Source: Heterocephalus glaber (taxonomy: Eukaryota; Chordata; Mammalia; Rodentia; Bathyergidae). From it: DNA of 64,000 bases. The stretch lies in assembly GCF_000247695.1 (NCBI RefSeq), contig NW_004624782.1:14300750-14364749 (forward strand). The letters are read 5' to 3'. Under the pieces are notes generated by a model that saw only the letters and a program-made list of their open reading frames with translations, made no database searches and had not been told where the DNA came from. A program made the translations under genes and the position numbers. Every line of letters starts with the position of its first letter. The first letter of the stretch is position 1. Positions 1 through 11,116 of the stretch are shown here, in pieces.

Positions 1-539
1 TTATTTTACTACCAGAACCTTCTCAGGGGAGTGCACCCTGTGGAATAAGTTCCTCTGGATGTGGTGGGCCATGCACATCAGAGTTTAGATAGAGATAATT
101 TGTCTGTGTAGCAAGAGGAAAAGATTTGGAGAGGTAGGTCCACAAGATTTTTTTGGAATGAGCCAAGCCAGAATCCGGGGCACCGTGTGGGGTGAGGGAG
201 ACTCTGAGATCTTCACTCCCTTGACAGAAAAGCTAAAAAAATCTGAGAAGAGAAACAGAGCAAAGGGGATCTGTGAAGTTGAGGATGGAGAGGCACATGG
301 TGTAACACATGCTGATTGGAAGGAGGTGAGGGAGTGGGCCATATGGGCATCCCGAGGACAGCCAGCACGATAGCCTTGGGTTGCCCAGCAGGTCTGAAGA
401 AATTGAGGAAGCCAGCAGAAGGGCAAGAGAGGAAGAAAGGAGAGGAGCTCAGGCAGGAAGGGGGGCACAGGATGACGGCTCACTCAGGCCCGGGGTTGTA
501 GAAAGGCTTTTGCTTCCAGGGAGCTGGGGAGCCTTGCGA

Positions 540-790
540 GGTTTTGAGCAGAGCAGCAGAATGATGTCTTGTGTTTTACAAGGACCCTTCTGGCTGCAGT
601 ATTGAAAATTGGCTTTAGAGGGAGGCTGGAGTAGAGGCAATGGGTGTAGAGAGAGGGTTCTAGAATCCAGACAGGATGAGGGTGGCTCCATAATTTGGCA
701 GCAGTGGAGTTGGTGAGGAGCAGTCCTGTCTGGGATGTGTTTGAAGGCAGAACCATGGCAGTCCTTGATGACTTTTGGTTTGAGCACGGG
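540..790 (+). repeat. Old interspersed repeat, family uncertain
   Basis: TGTTTTACAAGGACCCTTCT, GGCTGCAGTATTGAAAATTG and TGGCAGCAGTGGAGTTGGTG recall a common ancient mammalian repeat whose name I cannot fix. 1-540 and 790-1300 hold nothing I recognise; the open frames there show no family signature. Confidence 0.4.
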
Positions 791-1319
791 AAGGATCTCC
801 TGGCCATAGGGCAAATGCACGTAGGGGACACATCGCACCGTGGTGCCCTAGTAACCTGGCTGTATCCACACGGGCCGCGGGCAAAGGCTTCTGTCACCCT
901 AATCTCAGCTTTGTCGGAACACCTTCGGGTCATGGGTGGCCCTTGAGTGTCCGCTCTGTGGCAATCTCCCGTCACTGCCCACCTCCTTAGGAGGCTATCA
1001 TGAGGCAGCTTCTCACTGCCTCTCAGGTTCTGATGAAGCATGAGGCTTTCTGCCCTCTGCTTCCCCTTATGTTCTCACCCCCAAAACAGAGCTACAGACG
1101 TAAACTGCTTTAATTGTGGTTTAGAATACAGCGCCCCTCTTCAGAATCCTCCTTTGGATGTGCAGGAGAAGAACCATGGGGAGCTTCGGGTACTTTTACT
1201 TTTATTGTCTACATAAGTAGTGAACTATTGGACCCTAAGAATGGCCCACTGCATCTTTACTGGGCGAATCATGAGCCCTTGGCTGGTCTGGCCCTCGACT
1301 CGGATGCTTTATGTTGAGG

Positions 1320-1880
1320 TGGGGCAAGATGCGGAGTGATCAGGAGTTCAATTTTATTCTACGTTTTAACAGTAGCAAAGTTTTATTGAAGGTAGGAAAA
1401 GAAACAGACTTTGCAGAATGAGTTTGGGCCAAGTAAAAGTAGGAAAAGAAGTGACCCTACAGGGCGAGAGCACACAGCGGCCCAGGAGTTCGATTTTGCA
1501 CGCTCAATTTGAGATCCTCGGTAGACCTCTAGGGCAGTTGGCTATCTGAGGGTGGAGCTAAGGAGAGAGGTCCAGGAGGGAGCCCTAACTCTGGGACTCA
1601 CCAGGGACAAATGATGTCTACAGCCACGAGGCCACCTACGGACAGAGCAGGGATTAAAGGAGAAGAGGCACAGAGAGTGAGCTCCGAGCGCCCTCTCACG
1701 AGGCTGGGAGAAGGGAGCTGGCAGGGGTAAGGGAGGCGGAGAAGGGCCAGAGGCTGCATGTGCACTTCAGGCCTAGGAAGCGGTGGCCAAGCGTCACAAG
1801 CGGCTGCTGAGCCACTTAAGATAAAGTCTGGGCCCGGACTGCCGGGCGGCCCCGCAGGCCTGGTGACCCCGGCGGAACAG
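1320..1880. repeat. Possible decayed LTR with GC-rich part
   Basis: AAAGTTTTATTGAAGGTAGG (a reversed poly(A)-signal context) and a CpG-rich end at 1800-1880 suggest an LTR remnant on the minus strand. No partner LTR or gag seen. Confidence 0.3.
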
Positions 1881-2018
1881 GGCTGGGGTGGGGAAAGCTC
1901 GATGGGAGGGGCTTAAGGAAGAATGGGAGGAGACAGCTGTTTTGGAGAAATTTTGCCAATGGGAAGCAAACAGCGGGGGCAGTGGTTACCGGGGGAAGTC
2001 GGATGATGAAAAAGAGGT

Positions 2019-2236
2019 GTTTTTTTGTACCGGGGATCGAACTCCGGACCTTGCACTTGCGAGGCAGGCGGTGGAACCACTGAGCTAAATGCCCCCTCCC
2101 CATGTCCTGCTATTTTGCTGAATTCATTTATTAGTTCCAACAGTGATTTTGTGGAATATTTAGGTTTATCAACATATAAGATCATATCACCTGCAAAAAG
2201 AGATCATTTTACTTCTCCTCTTTCAATTTGTAATAC
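2019..2236 (-). mobile_element. Chimeric L1-ORF2/ID retroelement, copy 1
   Basis: Minus strand order: a 136-bp L1 ORF2 piece (2101-2236, encoding DMILYVDKPKYSTKSLLEL and NEFSKIAGHG), then an ID SINE body (2027-2096), then a short A-tail. The 5' end (after GTATT) and the junction (GGACATGGGG into the ID) are the same as in the copy at 4457-4683. Confidence 0.85.
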
Positions 2237-2510
2237 ATTCACATTTCGAGGGGATGCTTTATGCATGCTCAGGGCCTGCTTATAAACACTCCATTCAGTA
2301 ATGTCTTAACACAGATCTGCATCTGTGAAAAGCAACTGGCAAACCCATCTGTTGGCATTCTACTTGTCAGATGGTGAAGACCAAAACAGAATGTTCCATC
2401 AGCTTTAATTTTTAAAATATGATCGTCACATTGGGAAAATGAAATAAGCACAGTAAAATAAACTGTGCAAAGTATATGCTACTAAGACATAAGGATTACA
2501 GAAGTTGCAG

Positions 2511-2592
2511 GCTGGGGATTTAGCTCAGTGGTTTCGCCGCCTGCTGTGCAAGTGCAAGGACCTGAGTTCGATCTCTGGTACCAAAAAAAAAG
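2511..2592 (+). repeat. ID SINE
   Basis: Type example of the ID family here: a tRNA-like body of about 72 bp with an A box (TTAGCTCAGTGG) and a B box (GTTCGATC), ending in GGTACC and an A-tail. Flanking repeats ATTACAGAAGTTGC and ATTACGGAAGTTGC place it as an insertion into the UBE2N retrocopy. Confidence 0.93.
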
Positions 2593-3585
2593 AAGAATTA
2601 CGGAAGTTGCCAGAGAAGCCATGCAAAATGGTCACAACCTTTAAGGCACAGTGTTATTAGCGGGGGCTGTGATGTGTGTTAATGTTCCCATTTTGGTTCA
2701 AACAATCAGCTTGTCCATCTATGCCGTCTAAGTAAAGTTAGACTTGGCTAGAGAGTGTATTCTAGAGAACTGGTTAGCTGCTTTTTAACCAATGCAATGA
2801 GCTCACCATAAAAGGGGGGGAAAGGAGCCCATAAAATTTTGAAACTGCTTTTCCCCTCAAAAAATAAAATAAAGAACATCTATACCCCTGCAGCTAGCCC
2901 TGACAACTACTTTCATTCACAGTGCTTTATACTTAAACCATGATGGGGGAAATTTCTGAGAGGCCACTGCTAGCCTCTGATCACGTTTTACAGCAGTGAA
3001 TCAGGACAAGACATAGATTTTTCTAATGTGCATTTAGTCACCAAAGGACTGAAGATGTCTGGGCTTTGATTCTGTAATGTTTCTAAGACCGTGTCTGTTA
3101 AATGCAAACAAGAAAGGAAGAAGTCTTGGCAGAGCAGAAGTGACACAGACTTGATTATTGGATCGACTTAAATATCCTTCCTGGCTCATAGCCTAGTCCA
3201 TGCTCTAGCTTTTTCTATGGCTTGGGCTTCTTTGGTCTCCACTGTTCTGCTACATCGTTTGCTGATGGGTCATCTGGCTCAGGCGCACCTAATAAAGCCT
3301 GGGTCAAGAGCAGAACTGTGCGGATCTGCAGGGCTGGGACCATTTATCTTTCAAAATATCTAAACATATTCTTCCCAACTTGTCTACATTAGGATGATAA
3401 ATTTTGGTCATGAAATGTACTTTAGGTGCTGCCATTTCTTCTGGAAGAAATAGTTCAAGTTTAAAAGTCCTTCCCTCAAAGGGGGAGTCCTGGGGACCAG
3501 CAATGATCACATGAAAATAACGGGCGTGGCTCTCATCTGGTTCTGCTTTAATGCCAGGAACTGGCTCTGCCAGCAAACAGTTTCC

Positions 3586-3770
3586 TGTCATTCCCAATAA
3601 CAAGAGACAGGAGAGTCACACTGCTCAGGATCCAAGTTCTGCCTCTTGGCAGTTTAAGACCTTTAGGAAAGTCTTTTGAGCCGGTTACTAGACTGTAAAG
3701 CACACTGTCTAGTTCACAAAAAACGAATTTTTGGTCAACATTTCTGCAAGGGTCAAATGGCTGAAGAAAT
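3586..3770 (-). other. Extra segment inside the UBE2N retrocopy (exon-like, MIR-containing)
   Basis: On the minus strand, 185 bp separate the leader plus exon-1-like part (ending ATCATCAAG) from the body, which resumes at GAAAC. The segment contains a MIR-core-like stretch (AGAACTTGGATCCTGAGCAG followed by TGTGACTC) and ends in ACAG. No direct repeats are seen at its ends. It could be a retained alternative exon or a later insertion. Confidence 0.6.
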
Positions 3771-4085
3771 CTTGATGATCCTGCGGGCAGCCCCGTCTTG
3801 TCCGATCCCTAATTTGGCCTCTGGTCGCGTCTCCGGCTCCGCTGGCCTCAAGCGGGAGTGGAAGTCCCGCGCTCCACTTCCGGGGGGCGTCGCCAAGGCC
3901 CCTTGGGAAATGTCTGTGTTTTTCTTTTTATGCGAAAAAACATCATTAAGAGTTTGTTAAGGATTACATAAAGTCTGTAGATTGCTTTGGGTAGTAGTAA
4001 CATTTTAACAATGTTATGTACTCTAATCCAGGGGATTGATTTTCATTTATTTATGTCTTTACTGTCTTTCAGAAATGTTTTGTAG

Positions 4086-4182
4086 GGCCGGGGATTTAGA
4101 TCAATGCTGCCGCTGCCTGCCTCACAAGTGCAAGGTCCCGAGTTCGATTCCCGGTACTAAAAAAAAGAAAAAAAAAGAAAAA
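4086..4182 (+). repeat. ID SINE with perfect TSD
   Basis: ID body with a long A-rich tail interrupted by G. Perfect 13-bp direct repeats AAATGTTTTGTAG flank it at 4073-4085 and 4183-4195. Confidence 0.95.
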
Positions 4183-4456
4183 AAATGTTTTGTAGTTTTA
4201 TTGTACAAGGCTTTCATTTCTTTGTTTAAATTAATTTGTAAATATTTTATTCTTATTTTTTTTGTGGCATTGGGGATTGAACACATGGCCTTGCATATGT
4301 TGGGCAAGTGCTCTAACATTGAACTATCGTCCTAGTCCATAAATATTTCATCCTCTTGGTGCTACTTTAAATAAATTTTTAAGCTATCTTTTGGGTAGTT
4401 TATTATTAATATGTAGAAATGCAACTGAGTTCTGGATGTCACTTTGTATTCTGCTA

Positions 4457-4683
4457 TTTTTTTTTTTTTTTTTTTGGTACCGGGGATCGAACTCGAGACC
4501 CTTCGCTTGTGAGGCAGGCGGTGGAACCACTGAGCTAAGTGCCCCCCCATGTCCTGCTATTTTGCTGAATTCATTTATTAGTTCCAACAGTGATTTTGTG
4601 GAATATTTAGGTTTATCAACATATAAGATCATGTCACCTGTAAACAGAGATCATTTTACTTTTCCTCTTTCAATTTGTAATAC
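4457..4683 (-). mobile_element. Chimeric L1-ORF2/ID retroelement, copy 2
   Basis: Same structure as copy 1: L1 ORF2 piece (about 4548-4683), ID (about 4476-4547) and an A-tail of 19 (T run 4457-4475). The two copies share the 5' boundary and the L1/ID junction, with only scattered base differences. No convincing target-site duplication was found. Confidence 0.85.
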
Positions 4684-4930
4684 TTCATTTTAAAAAAGTT
4701 TATATAATATTTTATTTACCAGCCTCTCTGAAATATGCCAAAATTCTTATGGGTAATGAAAGTATAGATGCTAAACTGTTATTCAATGTGACAAATTTCT
4801 ACAAAAGTGTTTCAATACAGTGCCTGCATTTCACTCTGATGAATCCACTTGTGAACACTATGTTTAGATAGTAAAATTAGATTATAAATATAGGATAAGT
4901 AGAGCAATTGTGATAGTCATACTTAACACT

Positions 4931-4933
<3 letters not shown>

Positions 4934-4961
<28 letters not shown>

Positions 4962-5040
4962 TTTTTGGTACCAGGGATCGAACTTGGGCCCTTGCGCTTG
5001 CGCAGCAGGCGGCGAAACCACTGAGCTAAATCCCCAGCCC
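4934..5040 (-). repeat. ID SINE with (TTTA)n tail and perfect TSD
   Basis: Inverted ID body (4967-5040) with a tail that has become (TTTA)n. The 16-bp repeat CATACTTAACACTTTA lies at 4918-4933 and 5041-5056. Confidence 0.95.
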
Positions 5041-5547
5041 CATACTTAACACTTTAAAGGGGAAAATGGGCAGGTGTCATAGAGGTTCAAAGCTGTAGCA
5101 CTGGGAACACGGATCAGCCCTGTGCTTTGGTGGGAATATGCAGTAAATCCCTGCCAAATGGCAGTCTCAATCCGCTCATGCATTCAAATGGCTCTGTTAT
5201 TACTCATCACTGAAAATCAGCTTTGAAGTTAATCATTGCTCAACACATTGATGATACTACAAATTAAAAATACAGTATAATCTGAAAAGCTTAAGGTAAG
5301 AATACTTGTTATTCATAACTATGTTTAGATATGGCCAAGACTACACTATATAGTCAAGCAAACTGCTGTGCACAGTTAATTCCAGGTACCATATATATCT
5401 GTTGGTTATTAACAGCACAAATTTTATGCTCCTGAAAAAATAGAGTAATCCAGAAAAATGGTTACATTTAATTTTCTCTTAAAGACAGATGAATTAAGAG
5501 CTGGCTTTTCTTGGTATTTAATTTTCAAATACTGATATAAATTGACC

Positions 5548-5725
5548 AGAGAAGCCAGGCATGGTGGTGGATGTTTGTAATCCCAGCACTTGGGAGGCTG
5601 AGGCAGGAGGATCACTTCAAGTTTGAGGCCAGCCTGGGCTACATAGTGAGTTCAAGGCCAACCTGAACTACATAGCAAGACCCTATCTCAAAAAACCAAA
5701 ACCAAAACCAAAAAAAAAAAAAAAG
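5548..5725 (+). repeat. B1-like SINE with internal duplication
   Basis: 7SL-derived SINE: GCCAGGCATGGTGGTGGATG, AATCCCAGCACTTGGGAGGC, then two related GAGTTCAAGGCCA blocks and an A-rich tail. The doubled block is typical of rodent B1. Confidence 0.93.
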
Positions 5726-5958
5726 AAAGAAGTTTACCAGAGAAATAATTAATACACTTTGCCCAACAGCAGACAGTTTCTGTTGAAAGTCCCTAAGATG
5801 CTTGCATTGCTTGTACAGTTTCCAAAAATAAGTGATGGCTTTTTAAAAACTGAAAGCATTTACATTCTTAGCTCTCCAAAGTGAACTTTAAAAAGAAAAT
5901 ACAAAAAATGATCTCTTGCATTTTGAATAGCCCACTTAGTTATATAAAATGTATTTGG

Positions 5959-6041
5959 GGGCCGGGGATTTAGCTCAGTGGTGTTGCCACCTGCCTCGCA
6001 AGCGCAAGGTCCTGAGTTTGATCCCTGTACCAAAAAAAATT
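5959..6041 (+). repeat. ID SINE
   Basis: Body GCCGGGGATTTAGCTCAGTG through CCCTGTACC, with an A8 tail running into T-rich DNA. Confidence 0.92.
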
Positions 6042-7267
6042 TTTTTTTGTCCAATACTTTCTCAAGTCCAAAAGATATTTACTTCCTACCAATAGGACAA
6101 AAAGAATCTGCATTTCAAACCAGCAGCCTATTGCCATGGCAACACTGTGCCACTCCTTGGCTACCATGAGTGGCCTCAGCTGACTGGAATTTCTGTCTCC
6201 TTATCTTGAGCTTGGTCTGTTTTATACACCAGACAAACTACATCATGTGTTACTTTAGTACGCAGATCCCCTTCAGAATGCCTGTGTGTGAGAAGCATGC
6301 ACGCCCTCTGAGGGCCCGTGAGGGAGACAGAGCTTCTCGGCGGCGGGGCTGAACTTCTCCCAGGCCTGGCACCATGGCACTGGCAGGGACACGGCTCAAG
6401 GCCATGGGACCCGGAGAAGCCCCTCCGTCCCTGGCCGCCTGCTGCCTTTGCCTCACTTCTTTTTCTTACTGCTGTGGTTAGGACGTTCAGGACCGTGTGG
6501 AATAGATGGGAGAAGATCAGTGTTCCTCATCTTAGAGAGCTGTCTGGCTGTTCGCCACTGACGGCGATGTCCTCTGTGTGTGCACCTGTGTGTACGTGTC
6601 ATCGTACTTTGCATGTGTAGCTTTTCTTATGTGCAGGTAGTTTCCTATTTTACCAGTTTGTTGGGTGTTTGGGCATCTTTTTGTTTTTATCATGAAAGAG
6701 TGCTGAATTCTGTTAAATGTTTTTCTGTATCAATTGAGATGATCATGTTTTCACCTTCATTTTATTAATATGTTGCATTATATTGATCATTTCTTTTATG
6801 TTGACCCACTCTTTTATTCCAGTAATAAATCTCACTTGGTCACCCTGTATAATCCTTTTAACATGATACTGAATTTTGTTTGCAAGTATTCTGTAGAGGA
6901 TTTTTACATCAGTGTTCATATAGGGTATTGGTCTGTGTTTTCTTCTTCTGCCTTTGTCTGGCTTTGGTATTGGGTTATTGTTGGCCTCATAGAATAAGCC
7001 AAGAGTCTTCCTCTCACTTCAGTTTTTGGAAAAGTTCTAGAAGATTTGATGTTAATTCTTCTCTAAATGTTTGATAGAAATTATCGGTACAGGGTTTTGT
7101 TTTGTTGTTTTTTTTTTGCTGGGAGACTTTTGATGACTGTTTCAATTTCCTTACTATCTATACTATATACTATAGTTATAGGTATATTCAGATTTTCTAT
7201 TTCTTCAGAGTTTAGCCCTTAGCAGATTCTTAGGAATCTGTCTATTTTATGTAGGTTATCCAATTTC

Positions 7268-7428
7268 ATAGCTTTCTCTTCTTCCTTTCTTTCCCTTTCT
7301 TTCTTTCTTTCTTTCTTTCTTTCTNNNNNNNNNNNNNNNNNNNNNNNNNNNNNNNNNNNNNNNNNNNNNNNNNNNNNNNNNNNNNNNNNNNNNNNNNNNN
7401 NNNNNNNNNNNNNNNNNNNNNNNNTCTC

Positions 7429-7508
<80 letters not shown>

Positions 7509-7514
7509 TTTCTT
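7268..7514. repeat. (TTTC)n microsatellite with assembly gap
   Basis: Pure CTTT repeats on both sides of a 100-N run (7325-7424), so the true length is unknown. Confidence 0.97.
7325..7424. other. Assembly gap (100 N)
   Basis: Exactly 100 N, a placeholder size. Confidence 0.99.
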
Positions 7515-7564
7515 CTTCCTCTTCCTTTCTACTGGAATTGAGCCCAGGGAATGTTGAGCTATCC

Positions 7565-7690
7565 ATCCCTTTACATTTTTATAATTTCAGACGGGTCTCA
7601 ATAAGTTGCCCCGGGTTTCAACTTGTAACCTTCCTGCCTCAGCCTTTTCAGTAGCCGGGATTATAGGCTTGTGCTGTAGTGCTCAGCTTA
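7565..7690 (-). repeat. Decayed B1-like SINE
   Basis: Contains GGGTCTCAATAAGTTGCC and CTTCCTGCCTCAGCC followed by GCCGGGATTATAGGC, the inverted B1 pattern. Confidence 0.75.
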
Positions 7691-7881
7691 TAGTACTCTC
7701 TTAGAATCCTTTCATTTCTATAGAATCAGTACTGATGTTTGCACTTTCATTTCTGACTTTAGAATTCTTTTTTCTTAATCATCTAACCTAAGGGTTTGTC
7801 AATTTTGTCGGCCCTTTCAAAGGACCAAATTTTATCTTTCCTGATTTTCTCTTCTCTGCCTAGTTTTTCTCTGCTCTTATC

Positions 7882-7976
7882 TTTTTTTTTTTTTTTTTTT
7901 GGTAGTTCCGGGGATTGAACTCGGGACCTTGCATTTGTGAGGCAGGCAACAGTGCCACTGAGCTAAATCCCCAGCC
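7882..7976 (-). repeat. ID SINE
   Basis: Inverted body with a T19 run. The direct repeat TCTCTGCTCT is present on both sides. Confidence 0.92.
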
Positions 7977-8250
7977 CTCTCTGCTCTAATATTAATATTT
8001 TATTTTTGTGCTAGCTGCTGGTTTAGTCTCTTCTTTTTCTTAGCTCCTTAAATTGTATAGTTAGGTCACTGATTTGGAATCTTTCCTGTTTTTTAGGGAA
8101 CATATTTGTAGCTATAATTGCCCTCTTACCACTGCTTTTGCTGCATTCCAGAAGTTTTGGTATGTTTTGTTTTATTTAATTCTTACATATTTTCTAATGT
8201 CTTTTGCTCTTTCTTCTTTGATCTATTGGTTGTTTAGGTGTGTGCTTTTG

Positions 8251-8335
8251 TTTTTTTTTTTGGTGCCGGGAATTGAACTTGGGTCCTTGCGCTTGTGAGG
8301 CAGGCAGCGGAACCACTGAGCTAAATCCCTGGTCC
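8251..8335 (-). repeat. ID SINE
   Basis: Inverted body starting GGTGCCGGGAATTGAAC. Flanking repeats GTGTGCTTTT. Confidence 0.92.
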
Positions 8336-8647
8336 AGTTGTGTGCTTTTAAATTTTCATAAATTTGTGAATCTTCCCAGTATTCTTCAGGTATTGATTTC
8401 CAGGTTTATCTCTGCGTAGTTGGAGAAGATACTTTGTATGATAAATGTCTTTTAAAATACATAGAGGTTTAATTTGTGGTCCAACAGATGGTGTGCTCTG
8501 GAAGGCGTACCATGTGCTTTTCAGAAGAATGTGTATTTTGTTTTCATTGGGTGGAGGGTTCTATATATATATATCTATTAATTTATTATGTTGTTCAAGT
8601 CCTCTATTTCCATATCTACTGTATAATTTTCTATTCATTCTTCTTAT

Positions 8648-8828
8648 CTTTCATGGCACTGGGGACTGAACCCAGGGGTGTTCTACTACTAAACTATACC
8701 CACCTCTTTTTACCATTTGTTTTGAGACAGGGTCTTGCTAAGTTGCCTTGGGTGGGCTGAGCTTGTGGTCTTCCTGCATCAGCGTCCCAGAGTGCTGGGA
8801 CCACAAGTGTGTGCCTCCCTGCCCGCGT
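8648..8828 (-). repeat. B4-like (ID+B1) SINE
   Basis: An ID-like half (GGCACTGGGGACTGAACCCA) is joined to a B1-like half (GAGACAGGGTCTTGCTAAGT through GAGTGCTGGGACCAC). Confidence 0.8.
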
Positions 8829-8957
8829 TGTTGTATTCACTGTTCATTATTGAGAGTGGAGCATCAAAATCAACTGTTACTGCAGAATTATCCATTGCTC
8901 TCTTTATTTCTGTCAATCTTTGCGTCACATATCTTGCTGGTCTTTAGTCTGGGTTAG

Positions 8958-9018
8958 GGTTCAGATCTAAATGTTCCCCAGAAGTCTTTTGGAAAGTGAT
9001 TGGATCATGGGGGGCAGG
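8958..9018 (+). mobile_element. MaLR-type LTR, 5' part
   Basis: The pattern CAGATCTAAATGTTCCCCAG to GTGATTGGATCATGG matches the start of the LTR seen again at 11816. The LTR resumes at about 11117 after the Tigger insertion. Confidence 0.6.
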
Positions 9019-10281
9019 GAGTCCCTGACTTGTGGATGCTTGAGTTGCAGACTTTGCAGATATGAGTGGACCTCACGTCACAGACATTCGTAGATATGAA
9101 CAAATCGCAGAAGAAGCTGTCATGTGTGCAGGGCACTGTTGCAGCTGTGTTGCCGTGTGTCACGGTGCGATGGTGCTCAGTCAGAGCCTTGGCTACCTGG
9201 AAGCAGAGCAAAGCAGTAACCACGGAAACGAAAGTAAAGTAATTGGGAGCTTGGACAGAGGTGAAAAGATGGCAGCCGCTGCTTACTCTTACAGCATGGT
9301 CCATTCCGCCACTGGCTCAATTCTAAAGAACAAGGGCACGGCCATGGGACACGCGAAGTCTGCTTTGCCAGTGAAGTCGACAACAACATCCAAAAATTGC
9401 GGTACAGTGACAGGAGATGGAGAAACTTCTCAGTGTGTGGGTGCAGGATTGGCGTCACTGTCAAGTCCCACTCAGCTCAATGCTTATTCGAGGTAAGGCT
9501 AAGTCCTGCTTGAAGACTTGGAAAAGTGGGGTGAACAGGGTGCATCTTTTACTGCCAGCCATGGTTGGTTTAACAGATTCAGGGCTAGAGCCAACCTTGC
9601 AGAGACTGTAGCTGCCCAAGGATTTCCAGAAACACTTAGATTATTGATGAAGGTGCTTATTTACACTAGCGGGTTTTTAACATCAATGAGACAGGGCTGG
9701 ACTGGAAGAGGATGCCAGAATGAAGTTGCATCAGTGAAGAAGAAAACATGACACCAGGCTTCAGAGCAGCAAAGGACAAACTTACTGTGTTGTTTGGTGG
9801 CAATGCTTCCAGCAATATGAAACTAAAGCTTCTCTTAGTTTACCATTCAGAGAAACCAAGGGCCCTCAAAACACAGCCAAGGACACTCTACCTGTTGGTG
9901 AAAGAGTAAATCCAAAGCCTGGGGTACACAGGCCATTTTCCTTGACTGGTTTTTCCACTACTTTATCCTAGAGATAGGGAAATATTGTTTGGGGAAAGAT
10001 ACCCCTTTTAATATTCTTTTGCTGCTTGACAATGCACGAGGTTACCCCTAATTCATGGATGACTTTTATCCCAACATCAAAGTAGTGCATCTGAATATGG
10101 TGCTCATTCATCCTGTGGACCAAGGAATTATTGTGACTTTCAAGAAATGTTATTTTTTCATTAGGCAGTGAAGGCAATTGATGAAATAGGAACAACCTTG
10201 TGACAATTTTGGAAGAATTATAATGTCTACAAGACCATAAAAAACATCAACTTTGCTTGGCGTGAGGTTTCGGCTGTCACC

Positions 10282-10593
10282 ATGAATGGAGTTTGGAAGA
10301 ACCTTTGCCACAGTTTGTTCATGAAGTTCATGGACTTGAGAAGATCCAAAGAGATCTTCAACAATTTAGTGACCCTCAGCAAGAAGCTGGAGCTAGGTCT
10401 GCAGGAGGATGACTTCACTAAACTCCTTGCTGTGCAACACAAGGAGCTCACTAATGAAGACCTATTGAGATCAGAGGCCCGGCAAAAAGAGGAAGAAGGC
10501 CCAGAGGAAGATGGAACTGAAGAACCAAATAGATTCACAGCACGGGAAGTGGCAAGGGAATTTTCTTTTGAAGAGGACCCCAGCATAGAATGA
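10282..10593 (+). pseudogene. Tigger transposase C-terminal fragment
   Basis: 103 open codons with an acidic, helix-rich C-terminal region (KEEEGPEEDGTEEPNRF). Upstream transposase sequence is full of stops, so this is a relic and not a domesticated gene, unless spliced in from elsewhere, for which I see no evidence. Confidence 0.85.
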
Positions 10594-10653
10594 CACACAG
10601 AAATTGCAGCAGCCATTCAGAATGCCATCCAGCACTACAGAATCATCTGTGAT

Positions 10654-10655
<2 letters not shown>

Positions 10656-10710
<55 letters not shown>
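10656..10710. repeat. (GA)n microsatellite
   Basis: About 26 GA units inside the Tigger relic, probably expanded from an A/G-rich coding stretch. Confidence 0.97.
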
Positions 10711-10712
<2 letters not shown>

Positions 10713-11116
10713 ACTAATCACACATCACTGGATCATTTTTTCAATAGGGTGGACAGAACTGAATCCATCAGAAAACCCTTGTCATCAGCATCAGGTGTGG
10801 GCCAAATCCCATCTTGCCTTCCATCTGCTATTGCTGATGATCCTTCAGCTCTGCCATCTCCTACCTTCCCTCCCTCCTCCAGTTAGCAACTTTCTTCTTG
10901 TCTGTTCATTCCATGCAATCCCTTATATGCCAGTTGTACTGTACTGTGCCACCATTTTAAGGTAACTGTAAAAGTAAAAATAGTTTATTTACAATATTTT
11001 AAAAAAATGCTTTACATGGTACCTTTGTGTCAAAGGGGTCACTTTGTTGGACTTACAAATGCATCTGACTTATGAATGTTCTCCCAGAACAGAACTTGTT
11101 TGTAAGTCAGGGACTT

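Larger units (their letters stand above)
2290..3905 (-). pseudogene. UBE2N: UBE2N (Ubc13) processed pseudogene
   Basis: On the minus strand a copy of the ubiquitin-conjugating enzyme E2 N mRNA is recognisable. The GC-rich 5' leader and first codons (GLP/RRIIK region) lie at about 3771-3900. The body follows from about 3585 down, with [16 protein letters not shown], then [29 protein letters not shown], and AEQW. The C-terminus (ARAWTRLYAM) is near 3190. A 3'-UTR match continues to about 2460. Breaks: loss of two residues before MAAPK, a frameshift after DKWS, and a 185-bp extra segment (3586-3770) between leader/exon-1 sequence and body. An ID SINE interrupts the 3' UTR at 2511-2592. The 3' end is uncertain (about 2240-2400) and no clear A-tail remains. 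The active enzyme is about 152 residues; this copy cannot make it. Confidence 0.93.
6590..8957 (-). mobile_element. Old L1 (L1M-type) ORF2 fragment, interrupted
   Basis: Minus-strand L1 ORF2 sequence, for example the reverse complement of the 6660-7080 reverse-transcriptase region and 7680-8640. It is heavily decayed and broken by a (TTTC)n array with an assembly gap, ID copies (7882, 8251) and B1/B4-like SINEs. No long ORF survives. Confidence 0.8.
9019..11116 (+). mobile_element. Tigger-family DNA transposon (TcMar-Tigger), decayed
   Basis: Terminal inverted repeats GTCCCTGACTT (9021-9031) and AAGTCAGGGAC (11104-11114). Between them is a broken pogo/Tigger transposase gene: a DNA-binding part (about 9100-9480), GWFNRFRARANLAETV (near 9565), and a C-terminal part that is still open at 10282-10593 (MNGVWKNLCHSL, then SKKLELGLQEDDFTKLLAVQ and HKELTNEDLL), similar to TIGD1/Tigger1 protein. 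Frameshifts, stops and a (GA)n array at 10656-10710 break it. Confidence 0.9.

Noticed and set aside
695..946. 83-codon plus-strand frame starting MAAVELVRSS
   Set aside because: No family signature, and it overlaps what looks like an old interspersed repeat. TRIM72 or PYDC1, neighbours of ITGAM in human, were looked for in 1-2000 and not seen.
3304..3603. 99-codon minus-strand frame with strong UBE2N similarity as a live gene
   Set aside because: It lacks the true N-terminus, drops residues, shifts frame after DKWS and is intronless. Processed pseudogene.
7219..7566. 115-codon minus-strand frame rich in Lys/Glu
   Set aside because: It is (TTTC)n microsatellite read on the other strand and runs through the 100-N gap.
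9062..9496. 144-codon frame as a gene
   Set aside because: It is the N-terminal part of the broken Tigger transposase relic, followed by stops and frameshifts.
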